A model generated the notes under the pieces. It saw only the letters and a list, made by a program, of their open reading frames with translations, was not told where the DNA came from and searched no databases. A stretch of 64,000 nucleotides of DNA. It comes from an uncultured Fodinibius sp. Lineage in GTDB: Bacteria; Bacteroidota; Rhodothermia; Balneolales; Balneolaceae. How positions within the stretch are numbered: the first letter of the stretch is position 1; every line of letters starts with the position of its first letter. The DNA lies in the NCBI GenBank assembly GCA_913056455.1, contig CAJXMJ010000001.1:186001-250000 (forward strand). The letters run 5' to 3'. Both the position numbers and the translations under genes were made by a program. Shown here one piece after another: positions 1-9,931 of this stretch.

Positions 1-249
1 ACGATCGATTCGTGTTTTTGAAGAAGGCGGTGTGGCCAGGTCCGCACCGAGGGTGAAAAGCAATTCCTGTACTTTCCGTAAATATTGTGTACCGGCATCC
101 GAGAGGTCATAGCTGGCAGCTAATCCTACAAAAGAGTTTAGCTCGTCAACTGTTCCATAAGCCTCAATGCGTTCGTTGGATTTTGGAACCCGTGTGCCTC
201 CAAAGAGTGAAGTTTCTCCTGAATCACCTTTCTTAGTATAGATTTTCAT
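1..249 (-). CDS. Cob(I)alamin adenosyltransferase, PduO type (5' part only)
   Basis: The first 83 codons of a minus-strand gene run off the left edge of the window. The N-terminus reads MKIYTKKGDSGETSLFGG, the conserved start of PduO/CobA-type ATP:cob(I)alamin adenosyltransferases. In this family it binds ATP through the KxGDxGxTxLxxG motif (here residues 6-18). An RIEAYGTVDELNSFVG segment follows (about residues 27-41), also typical of the family. These cytosolic enzymes attach the 5'-deoxyadenosyl group to reduced corrinoid to make coenzyme B12. The ATG at 249 is the only start that keeps the ATP motif at the N-terminus. The gene lies 73 bp downstream of the YigZ-like gene on the same strand and may share its transcript. 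The C-terminal half is outside the window, so its integrity cannot be judged. Confidence 0.9.
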   Translation of the reverse strand, partial: MKIYTKKGDSGETSLFGGTRVPKSNERIEAYGTVDELNSFVGLAASYDLSDAGTQYLRKVQELLFTLGADLATPPSSKTRIDR

Positions 250-322
250 GATCTGTATTTTCTCTGAAATTTGATGACTAAAAGTACGGAGCAGGAAGCA
301 GATTTTCAGATTTATTATGCCC

Positions 323-946
323 TCAATTGTTACTCATTGTAACATAGCCATTTCCTAAGCGTTCTGCAGTGATACCGATATGTTCCAATTGTTTGAGGGC
401 ATCCCAAAAGTCATCCGCTTGATCCGAGCGACAGGCCATTTTTATGGTTACTTTTTCTAAGTATTGGCCCTCGATTTCTTTGAGGTCAAAACGGTTTTTT
501 AGTTGGTCTATCTCTTTCTGCTGATTATAGGGATAGGTGATTTCAATATTTTGTGTTGGGATAATGGAACTGAGCTTAGCTTTTTGGAGGCAAAGTTCAG
601 CTGATCGACCGTATGCTTGGATTAATCCTGATGTGCCTAATTTTGTGCCTCCGTAATATCGTACCACGATGCATCCGCAATTAACTACTTCATGAGATTT
701 TAATTTATTTAAAATCGGTTGTCCGGCTGTTCCACTTGGTTCTCCATCATCTTGGCTAAACTCTTCTACAGCAGTAGGATTAATTCGCCATGCATAGCAG
801 TGATGAGTAGCGTCGGGATATTTTGATTTGATATCGTTTAACTTGTGCTCAAAATGTTCTCTCGAGGTAACGGGAAACAGATGACCAATGAATTTTGAAC
901 CCGTTTCACGGAAGGAATGTTGTCTGTTCTCAGTAATCGTATTCAA
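323..946 (-). CDS. yigZ: YigZ / IMPACT (UPF0029) family protein
   Basis: A 207-residue protein. It carries the two strongest signatures of the YigZ/IMPACT family: DDGEPSGTAGQPIL at residues 66-79 and VVRYYGGTKLG at residues 94-104. The length matches bacterial YigZ (about 200 aa): an N-terminal UPF0029 domain followed by a small ferredoxin-like DUF1949-type domain. The eukaryotic homologue IMPACT acts on translation control through GCN1. The bacterial role is unsettled, with a link to ribosomes or translation often proposed. The start is TTG at 946: the next upstream in-frame codon that matters is a stop, and no ATG lies between. A TATATTTG word about 45 bp upstream could be the -7 element. 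Confidence 0.9.
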   Translation of the reverse strand: MNTITENRQHSFRETGSKFIGHLFPVTSREHFEHKLNDIKSKYPDATHHCYAWRINPTAVEEFSQDDGEPSGTAGQPILNKLKSHEVVNCGCIVVRYYGGTKLGTSGLIQAYGRSAELCLQKAKLSSIIPTQNIEITYPYNQQKEIDQLKNRFDLKEIEGQYLEKVTIKMACRSDQADDFWDALKQLEHIGITAERLGNGYVTMSNN

Positions 947-989
947 AGCATAAATTATTTATTTGCGATAAATAATGATTTAGGAGGTA

Positions 990-997
990 CAAATATA
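990..997 (-). promoter_or_regulatory. Possible Bacteroidota-type -7 element for yigZ
   Basis: Read on the minus strand this is TATATTTG, a match to the Bacteroidota sigma-A -7 consensus TAnnTTTG. It sits about 43 bp upstream of the TTG start at 946. I do not see a good -33 TTG at the expected spacing, so this is only a partial match. Confidence 0.35.
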
Positions 998-1162
998 GGT
1001 ATTCAATTTAGAACATTTCTGAATAAGATTTTACCCGTAAAACTACGCTGCCTAACCTTGCCTTTTTATCCATTAAAACACATCTTCAACTCCTTGGATT
1101 AGGAGTCCAGGCGTTGGCGTTTTGCAGCGGTTTTAACAATAGATTAAATATTATCACTTACA

Positions 1163-1870
1163 ATGCCATCATTTTCAGACGCGCTAAAATCTCAGGTTGG
1201 TCGCAAGATATTAACGGGCGTAACCGGAGTAGGATTAATTGTCTTTATTATTTTCCACTTGGCTACAAACCTTCAGGTTTTTGGGGATGCTCATGCCTTT
1301 AACGAGGCGGCCCATGCGCTTGAAAGTATGGGGTGGTTATTATATATCCTCGAAGCCGGATTGGCTGTAGCGTTTCTTTTACATGCCTATGTAGGAATTT
1401 CAATCTGGTGGAATCGTCGTCAGGCCCGTCCCGAAGGTTATGAAAAATATCAGAGTAAGGGTGGCCCGAGTCATATGTCATGGGCTTCTAAATCAATGAT
1501 ATTTACCGGTATCGTACTCTTGGTTTTTCTGGTAATACATATTGATACATTTAAGTTTGGTGCAACTGAAATGGTTACGTTACCCGGTGGCGAGCAGGCC
1601 CGTGATCTTAAAGGGTTAATGATAGATACTTTTCAGCAACCGCTATGGGCTTTTGGATATACGGCTGTTATGATACTGCTCGGTTTTCACCTGGGACATG
1701 GGTTCTGGAGCGCTTTTACCTCGCTGACGATGAAGCACAATAAGTATTCTGCATTAATTTACACAGTGGGCGTAATTTTTGCTGTGTTAATGGCTGTCGG
1801 ATTTCTGTTTATTCCACTTTATATCTACTTTGGCGGAGGCTGTGAAGCAGCTCTCATTCAGTGCCAATAA
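1163..1870 (+). CDS. sdhC: Succinate dehydrogenase cytochrome b subunit (b558 family)
   Basis: A 235-residue integral membrane protein with about five hydrophobic segments. It anchors the succinate:quinone oxidoreductase in the inner membrane and passes electrons to quinone. The family places two b-type hemes between the helices. Candidate heme-ligand histidines lie inside predicted helices at residues 32 (IIFHLATN), 74, 126, and in the LGFHLGHGFW segment near 173-177. There is no sdhD: a single fused anchor is typical of the type found in Bacteroidota and Epsilonproteobacteria. It is the first gene of sdhCAB, 27 bp ahead of sdhA. A TTTTAC-CC-GTAAAA palindrome (1029-1042) and a TAACCTTG word (1053-1060) lie upstream and could belong to the promoter; both are weak. 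Confidence 0.93.
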   Translation: MPSFSDALKSQVGRKILTGVTGVGLIVFIIFHLATNLQVFGDAHAFNEAAHALESMGWLLYILEAGLAVAFLLHAYVGISIWWNRRQARPEGYEKYQSKGGPSHMSWASKSMIFTGIVLLVFLVIHIDTFKFGATEMVTLPGGEQARDLKGLMIDTFQQPLWAFGYTAVMILLGFHLGHGFWSAFTSLTMKHNKYSALIYTVGVIFAVLMAVGFLFIPLYIYFGGGCEAALIQCQ

Positions 1871-1897
1871 TCATTTTGTAAATCCACTTTAAGACTT

Positions 1898-3817
1898 ATG
1901 AATTTAGACTCAAAAGTTCCTTCCGGACCGCTCGAAGAAAAATGGTCCAAGCATTTGAATGATATAAAACTTGTTGCCCCTAACAATAAGCGTAAGCATG
2001 ATGTTATTGTTGTGGGTACCGGTTTGGCCGGTGGATCTGCTGCCGCAAGTTTGGCAGAGTTGGGATACAATGTGAAAAGTTTTTGTATTCAGGATTCCGC
2101 TCGACGTGCCCACAGTATTGCTGCACAGGGTGGCATTAACGCCGCCAAAAACTATCCCAATGACGGTGATACGATTTGGCGTCTGTTTTATGATACGATT
2201 AAAGGTGGTGACTACCGCTCTCGAGAATCCAATACGTATCGATTGGCAGAAATATCCAACGAAATTATTGATCAGGCGGTAGCGCAAGGAGTACCTTTTG
2301 CGCGCGAATACGGGGGGCTGCTTGCCAACCGCTCTTTTGGAGGTGCTCAGGTTTCAAGAACGTTTTATGCTCGTGGACAAACCGGTCAGCAGTTGTTGTT
2401 GGGAGCATATCAGGCCATGATGCGTCAGGTCAGTGAGGGTAATATTGAGATGCATACCCGACACGAAATGCTTGATTTGGTGGTTATTGACGGAAAGGCA
2501 CGTGGTATCGTTACTCGTGATCTTGTTTCAGGTGAAATTCAGCGCTGGATGGCTGATGCAGTTGTACTGGCCAGTGGGGGATATGGTAATGCTTTCTATC
2601 TTTCCACTAATGCAAAGAATTCAAATGTAACGGCGGCGTGGCGCTGCCATAAACGGGGAGCGGCATTTGCCAATCCTTGCTATGTGCAGATTCACCCGAC
2701 TTGTATTCCGGTGTCCGGGGATTATCAGTCCAAACTTACACTGATGAGTGAAAGTCTCCGTAATGATGGACGAGTCTGGGTGCCGAAAGATAAGGACGAT
2801 GATCGTCACCCCAACGATATCCCTGATGAGGAGCGTTACTATTATTTAGAGGAAAAGTATCCGGCATTTGGAAATCTTGTGCCTCGTGATGTGGCTTCCC
2901 GAAATGCCAAGATTGTTTGTGATGAGGGAATGGGCGTTGGTCCGACCGGTCGTGCTGTTTATCTGGATTTCCGTGATGCTATTGAACGCGAGGGCAAAAA
3001 GGCGATATCCGATAAGTACGGCAACCTTTTTGAGATGTATGAAAATATTACGGATGACAATCCTTATGAAGAGCCCATGCGTATTTTCCCTGCTGTGCAC
3101 TATACGATGGGTGGTCTTTGGGTTGATTACAATCTCCAAAGCAATATTCCCGGGTTGTTTGTAGCAGGAGAAGCGAACTTTTCTGACCATGGAGCTAACC
3201 GTCTGGGTGCAAGTGCCCTAATGCAGGGACTTTCTGATGGATATTTTATTATCCCTTATACGATTGGAAATTATATTGCGGGTACGGATCTCGATGAAGT
3301 GAGTAAAGATCACGAAGCCTTTGATGAAGCCGCGGATAATGCCCAGTCTCAAATTGATAAGCTGTTCGAAGTGGATGGTGATAAAAGTGTTATTGAGTTT
3401 CATCGCGAGCTTGGGCAGATAATGTGGGATAAAGTCGGCATTTCACGAAGTGAGGAAGGACTCAAGGAGGCGATTTCTGAAATCCAGGATCTGCGAGAAG
3501 AGTTCTGGAATAATGTTCGTGTTCCGGGAGAATCATCCAATTATAATAAGTATCTGGAGTTTGCCGGCCGCGTAGCAGATTTCCTCGAGCTTGGAGAGCT
3601 GATGGCGAAAGATGCTTTGCATCGTGATGAATCGTGTGGTTGTCACCTGCGTGCGGAACATCAGACCGAAGAAGGAGAAGCGCTTCGTAACGATGAAGAG
3701 TATTCTTATGTGGCAGCCTGGGAGTTCCAAGGTGTAAATGGAGAACTTCAGGAAGAGCTGCACAAAGAGGATCTGGAATTTGATTTTGTAGAACTGAAGC
3801 AACGCAGTTACAAGTAA
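1898..3817 (+). CDS. sdhA: Succinate dehydrogenase / fumarate reductase flavoprotein subunit
   Basis: A 639-residue flavoprotein that oxidises succinate to fumarate in the TCA cycle as the catalytic subunit of complex II. The N-terminal dinucleotide-binding motif [12 protein letters not shown] lies around residues 38-49. The histidine that covalently binds FAD is expected in [20 protein letters not shown] (His72). The [10 protein letters not shown] substrate-site segment and a C-terminal capping-domain region (RxE...CGCHLRAEH) follow in normal order. The length matches the Bacteroidota-type SdhA/FrdA (about 640 aa). It is the middle gene of sdhCAB, spaced 27 bp from sdhC and 49 bp from sdhB. 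Direction of catalysis (SDH or FRD) cannot be read from sequence. An aerobic TCA role is the simplest inference. Confidence 0.96.
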   Translation: MNLDSKVPSGPLEEKWSKHLNDIKLVAPNNKRKHDVIVVGTGLAGGSAAASLAELGYNVKSFCIQDSARRAHSIAAQGGINAAKNYPNDGDTIWRLFYDTIKGGDYRSRESNTYRLAEISNEIIDQAVAQGVPFAREYGGLLANRSFGGAQVSRTFYARGQTGQQLLLGAYQAMMRQVSEGNIEMHTRHEMLDLVVIDGKARGIVTRDLVSGEIQRWMADAVVLASGGYGNAFYLSTNAKNSNVTAAWRCHKRGAAFANPCYVQIHPTCIPVSGDYQSKLTLMSESLRNDGRVWVPKDKDDDRHPNDIPDEERYYYLEEKYPAFGNLVPRDVASRNAKIVCDEGMGVGPTGRAVYLDFRDAIEREGKKAISDKYGNLFEMYENITDDNPYEEPMRIFPAVHYTMGGLWVDYNLQSNIPGLFVAGEANFSDHGANRLGASALMQGLSDGYFIIPYTIGNYIAGTDLDEVSKDHEAFDEAADNAQSQIDKLFEVDGDKSVIEFHRELGQIMWDKVGISRSEEGLKEAISEIQDLREEFWNNVRVPGESSNYNKYLEFAGRVADFLELGELMAKDALHRDESCGCHLRAEHQTEEGEALRNDEEYSYVAAWEFQGVNGELQEELHKEDLEFDFVELKQRSYK

Positions 3818-3866
3818 TAGAACTGTGTACAACTGCGTCTGAAATTTTATACTTAATAGCTTAATT

Positions 3867-4634
3867 ATGGCTGATACATTTACCGTACATCTTAAGATTT
3901 GGCGACAAGACGGGCCCGATCAACCGGGCAAGCTGGTTGATTACACTCTCGACAAAGTGAATGAGCATATGTCTTTTTTGGAGATGCTCGATGTACTTAA
4001 CGAGGAAATTGTCGCAGAAGGTAAAGAAGAACCAATCGAATTTGATTACGATTGTCGCGAGGGAATTTGCGGCTCTTGTAATCTTGTGATTAACGGTCAG
4101 GCACACGGACCCAAAGACATGACCTGCACCTGCCAACTGCATATGCGTAATTTCAGCGACGGTGATACCATTGTCATCGAGCCATTCCGTGCAAAGGCAT
4201 TTCCCGTCATCAAAGATCTTGTGGTGGACCGATCAGCGTTTGATCGCATCATTGAAGCGGGGGGCTATGTTTCTGTGAAAACAGGATCAGCGCCCGATGC
4301 AAACTCTATCCCGATCGATAAAACAGTAGCAGATACAGCCTTTGACTATGCTACTTGTATAGGATGCGGAGCTTGTGTAGCAGCATGTCCGAACTCTTCG
4401 GCTTCGCTGTTTACCGGTGCAAAACTGGCACACTTGAACCGATTGCCACAAGGAGAGCCCGAACGAAAGAAACGTACAGTTGCCATGGTCGAACAGATGG
4501 ACGAGGAAGGATTCGGCGATTGCTCAAATTACGCTGAATGCGAAGCTGTTTGTCCGAAAGGAATTTCCATTTCAGCTATTGCTGAGATGAGACGTAATTA
4601 TGTGAAAGCAACACTTGCCGGTACAGAGGCATAA
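3867..4634 (+). CDS. sdhB: Succinate dehydrogenase iron-sulfur subunit
   Basis: A 255-residue protein that carries electrons from FAD to the membrane anchor through three iron-sulfur clusters. All ligands are visible: a [2Fe-2S] plant-ferredoxin motif CREGICGSC at residues 63-71 with a partner Cys at 87; a [4Fe-4S] motif [13 protein letters not shown] at 164-176; and a [3Fe-4S] set in [14 protein letters not shown] (Cys219, 225, 229). The order and spacing are those of the b558-anchored SQR type found with a single membrane subunit. It is the last gene of the operon, followed 25 bp later by a strong intrinsic terminator. Confidence 0.96.
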   Translation: MADTFTVHLKIWRQDGPDQPGKLVDYTLDKVNEHMSFLEMLDVLNEEIVAEGKEEPIEFDYDCREGICGSCNLVINGQAHGPKDMTCTCQLHMRNFSDGDTIVIEPFRAKAFPVIKDLVVDRSAFDRIIEAGGYVSVKTGSAPDANSIPIDKTVADTAFDYATCIGCGACVAACPNSSASLFTGAKLAHLNRLPQGEPERKKRTVAMVEQMDEEGFGDCSNYAECEAVCPKGISISAIAEMRRNYVKATLAGTEA

Positions 4635-4659
4635 TCATATTAAGAGGGATCAGTTATAA

Positions 4660-4690
4660 GGCGCAGGTTTAATAGTCTGCGCCTTTTTTA
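4660..4690 (+). terminator. Intrinsic terminator of sdhCAB
   Basis: A perfect 7-bp stem GGCGCAG/CTGCGCC with a 10-nt loop is followed directly by a run of seven T. It lies 25 bp after the sdhB stop. Confidence 0.9.
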
Positions 4691-4744
4691 TTTGGCGTAT
4701 TATGTTGAAGTTATCGCAACGGAAATTTTTTATAAGAAGTGATT

Positions 4745-6670
4745 ATGGAATCCAACCTGCTTGAAAAAGCCCAACAATCTCTGGAAAAGCACTGGGGATT
4801 TCCATCCTTTCGTTCGGGACAGGATAAAGCTATTCAAGCGGTACTGGATAGAAAGAATACGATGGTACTCTTTCCCACGGGAGGGGGTAAATCACTCTGC
4901 TACCAAGTTCCGGCAACAGTGTTAGATGGATTGACTATAGTGATCTCACCGTTGGTGGCGCTTATGCAGGATCAGGTTGAGCAGCTCAATAATCGTGGTA
5001 TTTCAGCTACCTTTGTAAACAGTACGATTTCATCTTGGGAGATAGAGCAGCGTTTTGCCAATGCCCGCAATGGAATGTATGATCTACTTTATTGTTCCCC
5101 CGAGAGACTTAAGACAACGTTGTGGGAAGCCGAAATGCCCAAGCTTGATATCGATCTTATTGCAATTGATGAGGCTCATTGTATTTCGGAGTGGGGACAT
5201 GATTTTAGACCGAGTTATCGTGAGATTCGTCCAGCTCTGGAAGATATTGCGAACGAAGTAACCTGGATTGCTTTGACCGCAACAGCAACACCGGAAGTTC
5301 GGGATGATATTCAAAAAAGTCTGGAACTGACCGATCCCGTTATCATTTCTAAAGGTTTTGATCGGCCGAATCTCAAATGGTGGGTTATTGAAACAGCGAA
5401 AAAAGACCAGAAACTTTTCAAGGCTGTCAAGCAAGCGGGTCCAAAGGGATCGGGACTTATCTACGGGGGTACTCGACGTAACTGTGAGGAATTATCACAA
5501 AAGATTGAGCAGAAGCTGGGGATAAAAACAAGGGCTTACCACGCGGGGATTGATTCGGCCGATCGACAACAAATTCAACAGGAGTGGATTGATGGCACTA
5601 TTCCCCTTGTCGTGGCAACGAATGCCTTTGGGATGGGAATTGACAAAGCTGACTGTCGCTATGTGATACATTATGAAATGCCCTATTCTCTTGAGTCATA
5701 TTATCAGGAGGCGGGTCGAGCCGGTCGTGACGGAGAAGAAAGTTTTCCGATATTGTTATTTAAAGAGGCAGATGTCATTATTGCTGAGAAAAGAATAAAG
5801 GATTCCTATCCCGGTAGAGATGAGCTGCAAAAAGTGTATGATGTATTGTGCGACCACTTGAATTTAGCAGTCGGATCGGAAATGGAAGAGCGGGAAGAGG
5901 TGTCGATACAGGCTCTTGAAAAACGATCAGGGTTATCTGTTCGAAAAGTGCGAACCGCACTGGATGTGCTTAGTCAGCTGGGTGTTATTGAACTTGTTGA
6001 ATATATCACACCGCAGGTTGGCGTGCACTTTATTGTAAGCCAGGATTATATACATGATCAGATTAATGGTCTGGAAAATCAGCAGAAAGCAGAGTTTTTG
6101 GATGTGCTTTTTCGTCAATTTGGAGGCGAGGCCTTCGGAAAAATGAAGTACCTGGAATTTGATTATATCCAGAGGAAACTGGGAGTATCGGCAAATGCCG
6201 TAAAAAAAGGGTTGCAGGTTTTACAAGATCGGGACCACATCATAAAGTATGAATCCATTGGAGAGTTGCCATTAATCAGGTTGATTGAGGAACGCCATTC
6301 CAATCTTTTATTAAGTACAGAAAAGCTGGAAAAACATCGGGATAACCTGTTACAGAAACTGGAGTATATGAAAGGTTATATTTCCACTGAAAACTGTCGA
6401 GAAGTTTATATTCGTCACTATTTTGGTGAAGAAAGCGTTGATGCTTGCGGCCATTGCGATAACTGTCTGGATAAAAAAGAAGCAGTTCCAATTAAGAATA
6501 AAGAGATCCATCAAATTAAAAACGTGCTTAAAGAAGGTCCGCTTTCTTTTGCTGAGATAACAAAGCGAGTTGGATGGAATAAAGATCGAACCAAGCGCCT
6601 GCTGAGTTATCTTCTCCGGGAGCAGAAGCTGATTACCCAAGGTGATGAATACACCTGGAAGGGATCTTAA
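4745..6670 (+). CDS. recQ: ATP-dependent DNA helicase RecQ
   Basis: A 641-residue 3'-5' DNA helicase of superfamily 2, acting in recombination and repair. Walker A GGGKS is at residues 46-50 and the DEAH box [16 protein letters not shown] at about 141-156. The motif VI region reads [11 protein letters not shown] RecQ-C zinc-binding set ([10 protein letters not shown]...CGHCDNCL) follows, then a short C-terminal region. There is a winged-helix-like stretch near the end rather than a clear HRDC domain, so the protein is close to the RecQ core length. I chose ATG 4745 over the in-frame GTG at 4739 because the AAGAAG purine stretch at 4733-4738 is well spaced only from the ATG. It is a single gene, separated from sdhB by a terminator. 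Confidence 0.95.
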   Translation: MESNLLEKAQQSLEKHWGFPSFRSGQDKAIQAVLDRKNTMVLFPTGGGKSLCYQVPATVLDGLTIVISPLVALMQDQVEQLNNRGISATFVNSTISSWEIEQRFANARNGMYDLLYCSPERLKTTLWEAEMPKLDIDLIAIDEAHCISEWGHDFRPSYREIRPALEDIANEVTWIALTATATPEVRDDIQKSLELTDPVIISKGFDRPNLKWWVIETAKKDQKLFKAVKQAGPKGSGLIYGGTRRNCEELSQKIEQKLGIKTRAYHAGIDSADRQQIQQEWIDGTIPLVVATNAFGMGIDKADCRYVIHYEMPYSLESYYQEAGRAGRDGEESFPILLFKEADVIIAEKRIKDSYPGRDELQKVYDVLCDHLNLAVGSEMEEREEVSIQALEKRSGLSVRKVRTALDVLSQLGVIELVEYITPQVGVHFIVSQDYIHDQINGLENQQKAEFLDVLFRQFGGEAFGKMKYLEFDYIQRKLGVSANAVKKGLQVLQDRDHIIKYESIGELPLIRLIEERHSNLLLSTEKLEKHRDNLLQKLEYMKGYISTENCREVYIRHYFGEESVDACGHCDNCLDKKEAVPIKNKEIHQIKNVLKEGPLSFAEITKRVGWNKDRTKRLLSYLLREQKLITQGDEYTWKGS

Positions 6671-6672
6671 TA

Positions 6673-7026
6673 TCAGTTTTTTGTGGTATCTTGATTGGTC
6701 GTATCTGATACCTGATCCATTTTTAAACGCTCTATCGCTTTTTCGATGCGAGTTTTCTGCTTTTTGGGAAACCGTTGGTAGTAGTTGTGACTTTGAACGA
6801 AAACAGAATCCGTCGTTTCGTATTTTTGAAAAACTTCATCAGTCAGCGAATCAACGGTAAGACTATCCAATGATTCTGTTTCGCCATATGATCGGACCAG
6901 CTGTAGCTCCACCATAAGGTCAATATATTTATCTTCTTTAAGGAGCTGATCAGGTTTTGAGTTATGATCTGAACAGCCAAATACTGAAAACAGCAGAAAA
7001 AAAATAAGAGGAGTAAGCTGCTTCAT
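6673..7026 (-). CDS. Small lipoprotein, DUF4296-like
   Basis: A 117-residue protein with a lipoprotein signal: MKQLTPLIFFLLFSVFGC, with the lipobox cysteine at residue 18. The mature part is short, charged and helical, with the pattern LLKEDKYIDLMVELQLV near its start and YQRFPKKQ further on. This resembles DUF4296 lipoproteins of Bacteroidota, whose function is unknown. The assignment rests on length, lipobox and this pattern. The gene begins at the base directly after the stop codon of the upstream SDR gene, so the two are surely co-transcribed. It ends tail-to-tail against recQ with only 2 bp between, so the 3' regions of the two opposing transcripts must overlap. Confidence 0.7.
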   Translation of the reverse strand: MKQLTPLIFFLLFSVFGCSDHNSKPDQLLKEDKYIDLMVELQLVRSYGETESLDSLTVDSLTDEVFQKYETTDSVFVQSHNYYQRFPKKQKTRIEKAIERLKMDQVSDTTNQDTTKN

Positions 7027-7746
7027 CTATTGATCTTCAGGTGCCTTGGGATTTAGCGGTCGCATGGTGATATCATTGATCAGGAAATTATCGGGTGTTT
7101 CAAGAACGTTTATCAGAACCTGGGCTACCTCATCAGGTTGCATCATATTATCGTGGGTGTCGATATCTTTATCACCAAAAAAGTTGGTGGCAATAGAACC
7201 TGGATAAAAGCAGGTAACCTTAATACCGTCGTATCGAACTTCCTTAAAGAGAGCTTCGCTAAAACCTCGTACACCAAACTTAGAAGCATTGTATCCGGTC
7301 ATTTTAGGATTCCCGATTTTACCGGCGATAGATGCGATATTGATAATATGACAAACCGATTCCTTTTCTTTCATCAGGGGAACAATTTGACGTGTCATGT
7401 AGAATGTTCCGGACAGATTGGTCTGAACCATAGCTTCCCATTCATCCAGAGGAAGTTCATCCACATCCGCAAATCGACCCAAGCCGGCATTGTTAATAAG
7501 AATATCGGGTTGGCGATCCTTTGAAAAAGTCTTATTGATCCATTGTTCAATGGCATCATGATCGGTTATATCCATAGTGACAGGAATGAACTGCTCACCG
7601 AGCTCCTGCTGTACTTTCTTGAGTTTATCAGTACTGCGAGCCAAGCCAAAAACAGTACCTCCTTTCTTTATTAGGGCCTGGCTGAAATCAATCCCGATTC
7701 CACTACTGGCACCGGTAACAATGGCGTTTTTAGCGTTAATATCCAT
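7027..7746 (-). CDS. Short-chain dehydrogenase/reductase (SDR)
   Basis: A 239-residue classical SDR. The nucleotide-binding motif TGASSGIG is at residues 11-18, NNAG at 85-88, and the catalytic Ser139-Tyr152-Lys156 set lies in INIASIAG and GYNASKFG. An acidic/polar residue pattern after beta-2 (ARSTDK) favours NADP, which is an inference. Family members oxidise or reduce alcohols, ketones or 3-oxoacyl groups; the substrate cannot be told. It begins an operon-like pair with the DUF4296-like lipoprotein (0 bp spacing). The ATG start at 7746 has no strong Shine-Dalgarno. Confidence 0.9.
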   Translation of the reverse strand: MDINAKNAIVTGASSGIGIDFSQALIKKGGTVFGLARSTDKLKKVQQELGEQFIPVTMDITDHDAIEQWINKTFSKDRQPDILINNAGLGRFADVDELPLDEWEAMVQTNLSGTFYMTRQIVPLMKEKESVCHIINIASIAGKIGNPKMTGYNASKFGVRGFSEALFKEVRYDGIKVTCFYPGSIATNFFGDKDIDTHDNMMQPDEVAQVLINVLETPDNFLINDITMRPLNPKAPEDQ

Positions 7747-7805
7747 AATTATGTTAGATTATTCTTTTAATAAAAATTGATATCAGCTGATCCTGTATAA
7801 CAAAA

Positions 7806-8462
7806 TTATTCGGGAACTGATTCGTTTTCTTTCTTCGTTACTTCAGAATTAGTAAGCCGATCTTGGATAAGGGCATTGACCATATCGAGTGCGACTTTAT
7901 TTTCCCCACCGTGTGGGATGATAATATCGGCATACCGTTTTGTAGGCTCAACAAATTCAAGATGCATGGGGCGGACATATTTTTGGTACTGTGACAGTAC
8001 ATGCTCAAGTTCTCGATCGCGTTCAACAATATCCCGCTGAATACGTCGCAGTAGTCGAATGTCGTCATCGGTATCCACGTAGAGCTTAATGTTCATAAGG
8101 TCCCGAAGCTCTTTTTCAGTAAACACCAGAATGCCGTCAATTAAGATAACCTGTTTGGGTTCGGCCAGTCGTGTTTCTTCTTTTCGGATATGATTGGTGA
8201 AATCGTAAATCGGGATTTCAACCTGATACCCTTCTTTTAGGGCTTTGATATGACGAATCATTAGCTCGGTTTCAAGCGAGGAAGGGTGGTCAAAATTTTG
8301 CTGGGTCCGTTCTTCAAATGATAGGTGTTTGAGATCCCGGTAATAGGAATCGTGTTGGACAAGAAGAATTTTTTCTTGCCCTATAGCATCAATAATATGT
8401 TGTACTACAGTAGTTTTTCCCGATCCGCTACCGCCTGCAACACCAATGATCAAAGGGTCCAA
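7806..8462 (-). CDS. udk: Uridine kinase
   Basis: A 218-residue cytosolic P-loop kinase that phosphorylates uridine or cytidine with ATP or GTP in pyrimidine salvage. Walker A GGSGSGKTTV occupies residues 10-19, HDSYYRDL lies near residues 37-44, and the DHPSSLETEL segment follows (the family's DHPxAFD nucleoside-binding motif). An IDGIL strand and the R-rich lid (RRIQRDIVERDR) complete the family pattern. The length matches bacterial Udk (about 210 aa). The start must be TTG at 8462: there is no ATG between the amidase stop and the P-loop, and a later start would remove Walker A. It sits 18 bp downstream of the amidase gene on the same strand. Confidence 0.95.
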   Translation of the reverse strand: MDPLIIGVAGGSGSGKTTVVQHIIDAIGQEKILLVQHDSYYRDLKHLSFEERTQQNFDHPSSLETELMIRHIKALKEGYQVEIPIYDFTNHIRKEETRLAEPKQVILIDGILVFTEKELRDLMNIKLYVDTDDDIRLLRRIQRDIVERDRELEHVLSQYQKYVRPMHLEFVEPTKRYADIIIPHGGENKVALDMVNALIQDRLTNSEVTKKENESVPE

Positions 8463-8480
8463 TATTATATTATTTTGAGG

Positions 8481-9770
8481 TTATGGATTGCCGTTTCCTT
8501 CCTTGAAGTTTCTAATAGCTCGAAATATAGCTGAAGCAATATACGTCTGCCCGCGATCGGAAGTTAAATAGCGTGCCTCACTGGGATTGCTGATAAATCC
8601 GGTTTCAACAAGTACAGCAGGCATAGAAGCATGGTATAAGACGACAAAGCGCCCCTGTTTTACACCGCGAGAATGACGCTGAGCTCGTTCGTCAAACTGG
8701 TATTCCATCATACCTGCAATTTGTTCGCTGGCTGCAATGTAGCTGCTGTTAGCCAGCTCATATACCAGTAGCTCTTCCTGGCTCAATTCACGTTGCTCTG
8801 TATCATTGTTGGGACGCACAACCTTGTTTTCGCGTTTCATTACTTCCAGTGCAGATTCACTGCGCTCCAGTCCTAAAAAGTATAATTCCGTTCCATATGG
8901 CCGATGCGATGTGTGAGAGTTGCAGTGTATTGATATAAATAGATCCCCCTCAGCTTCATTGGCAATGCTACCGCGTTCTTCAAGCTCGATAAATTTATCA
9001 GTTTCACGGGTATACACCACTTTAACATTGGGCATATACTCGTTTATGTAACCACCCACTTTTTTTGCAATGTCGAGTACAATATGCTTCTCTTTGACAT
9101 TTCTGTGGCCGATGGAACCCGGATCATGACCGCCGTGACCGGGATCGATAACAACCACATCAAACTTCATTTTTTTTCTTGTTTGATCGTAGTCGCTGGT
9201 TTCAATGTTTGCCTCACCGCCACCATTTCCTTCCAGAAGATTTTTTTCGGTGATTGTAAAGCTTGACCATATGATGGGTTCGGTATCTTTGGTAAGATAC
9301 TCTAATTCAGTCTTATCTACTTTCGTAAGTCCCAGCAGAAGATCATTGCTATTTCCGTCGTGATATGCTTTGCCATCGTAGAATTTATCTTCAGTGATAT
9401 AGATGTCAATGCCAATACCGGCCGGAATATCGTAAAAGCTAATTTCATCGAAAGCAGAAGAGATATTGGGCAGTTCGATATCGGTGGTATCAATGTTATC
9501 CTGATAAAGCGTCATCTGTATCAGGTCTACATCCGGTTGATATACTTCAAATGAGTCAACAGGTTGCTTTAAATGGAATCGAATAACTTGTCCCTTGCCA
9601 TCGCTGCGTTCGGCTGTGGTTACCATCTGCAGCGAGTTGTCTTGTGCCTGCAGAGGATGGGAAAGGCTACAGATTAAAAAGAGATAGATTGCCAATAGTG
9701 ACCAAAAACGTCCGCATTTTGAGGAGGTTTGCAAATATTTTAAACTGGGATCGACCACCTTACCTTTCAT
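8481..9770 (-). CDS. N-acetylmuramoyl-L-alanine amidase (Amidase_3)
   Basis: A 429-residue exported zinc amidase that cuts the amide bond between MurNAc and the stem peptide, usually at cell separation. A hydrophobic signal segment (about residues 23-42, ending SHPLQAQ) is preceded by a 22-residue basic stretch, so the true start may be further in. Residues 45-165 look like a beta-rich AMIN-type targeting domain; this is inferred from position and composition. The Amidase_3 domain starts at VVIDPGHGGHDPGS (about 206-219). Zn ligands are His212, Glu227 and His282, with a C-terminal VETGFISNPSE motif carrying the catalytic Glu. It lies 18 bp upstream of udk. Confidence 0.93.
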   Translation of the reverse strand: MKGKVVDPSLKYLQTSSKCGRFWSLLAIYLFLICSLSHPLQAQDNSLQMVTTAERSDGKGQVIRFHLKQPVDSFEVYQPDVDLIQMTLYQDNIDTTDIELPNISSAFDEISFYDIPAGIGIDIYITEDKFYDGKAYHDGNSNDLLLGLTKVDKTELEYLTKDTEPIIWSSFTITEKNLLEGNGGGEANIETSDYDQTRKKMKFDVVVIDPGHGGHDPGSIGHRNVKEKHIVLDIAKKVGGYINEYMPNVKVVYTRETDKFIELEERGSIANEAEGDLFISIHCNSHTSHRPYGTELYFLGLERSESALEVMKRENKVVRPNNDTEQRELSQEELLVYELANSSYIAASEQIAGMMEYQFDERAQRHSRGVKQGRFVVLYHASMPAVLVETGFISNPSEARYLTSDRGQTYIASAIFRAIRNFKEGNGNP

Positions 9771-9931
9771 TGTAATGCTGAAGAATATTTTGATCGAAAT
9801 TAACTAATATTTGCTCAAGAAGAAAAAGGGATTATTGTCATAATTACTCAATAGATAACGATGAGTATTAGTTTGTATTTCATCATATTTTAATCAAATT
9901 GTGAAAAATAAGTTAAACGAAGGTAGTTCTA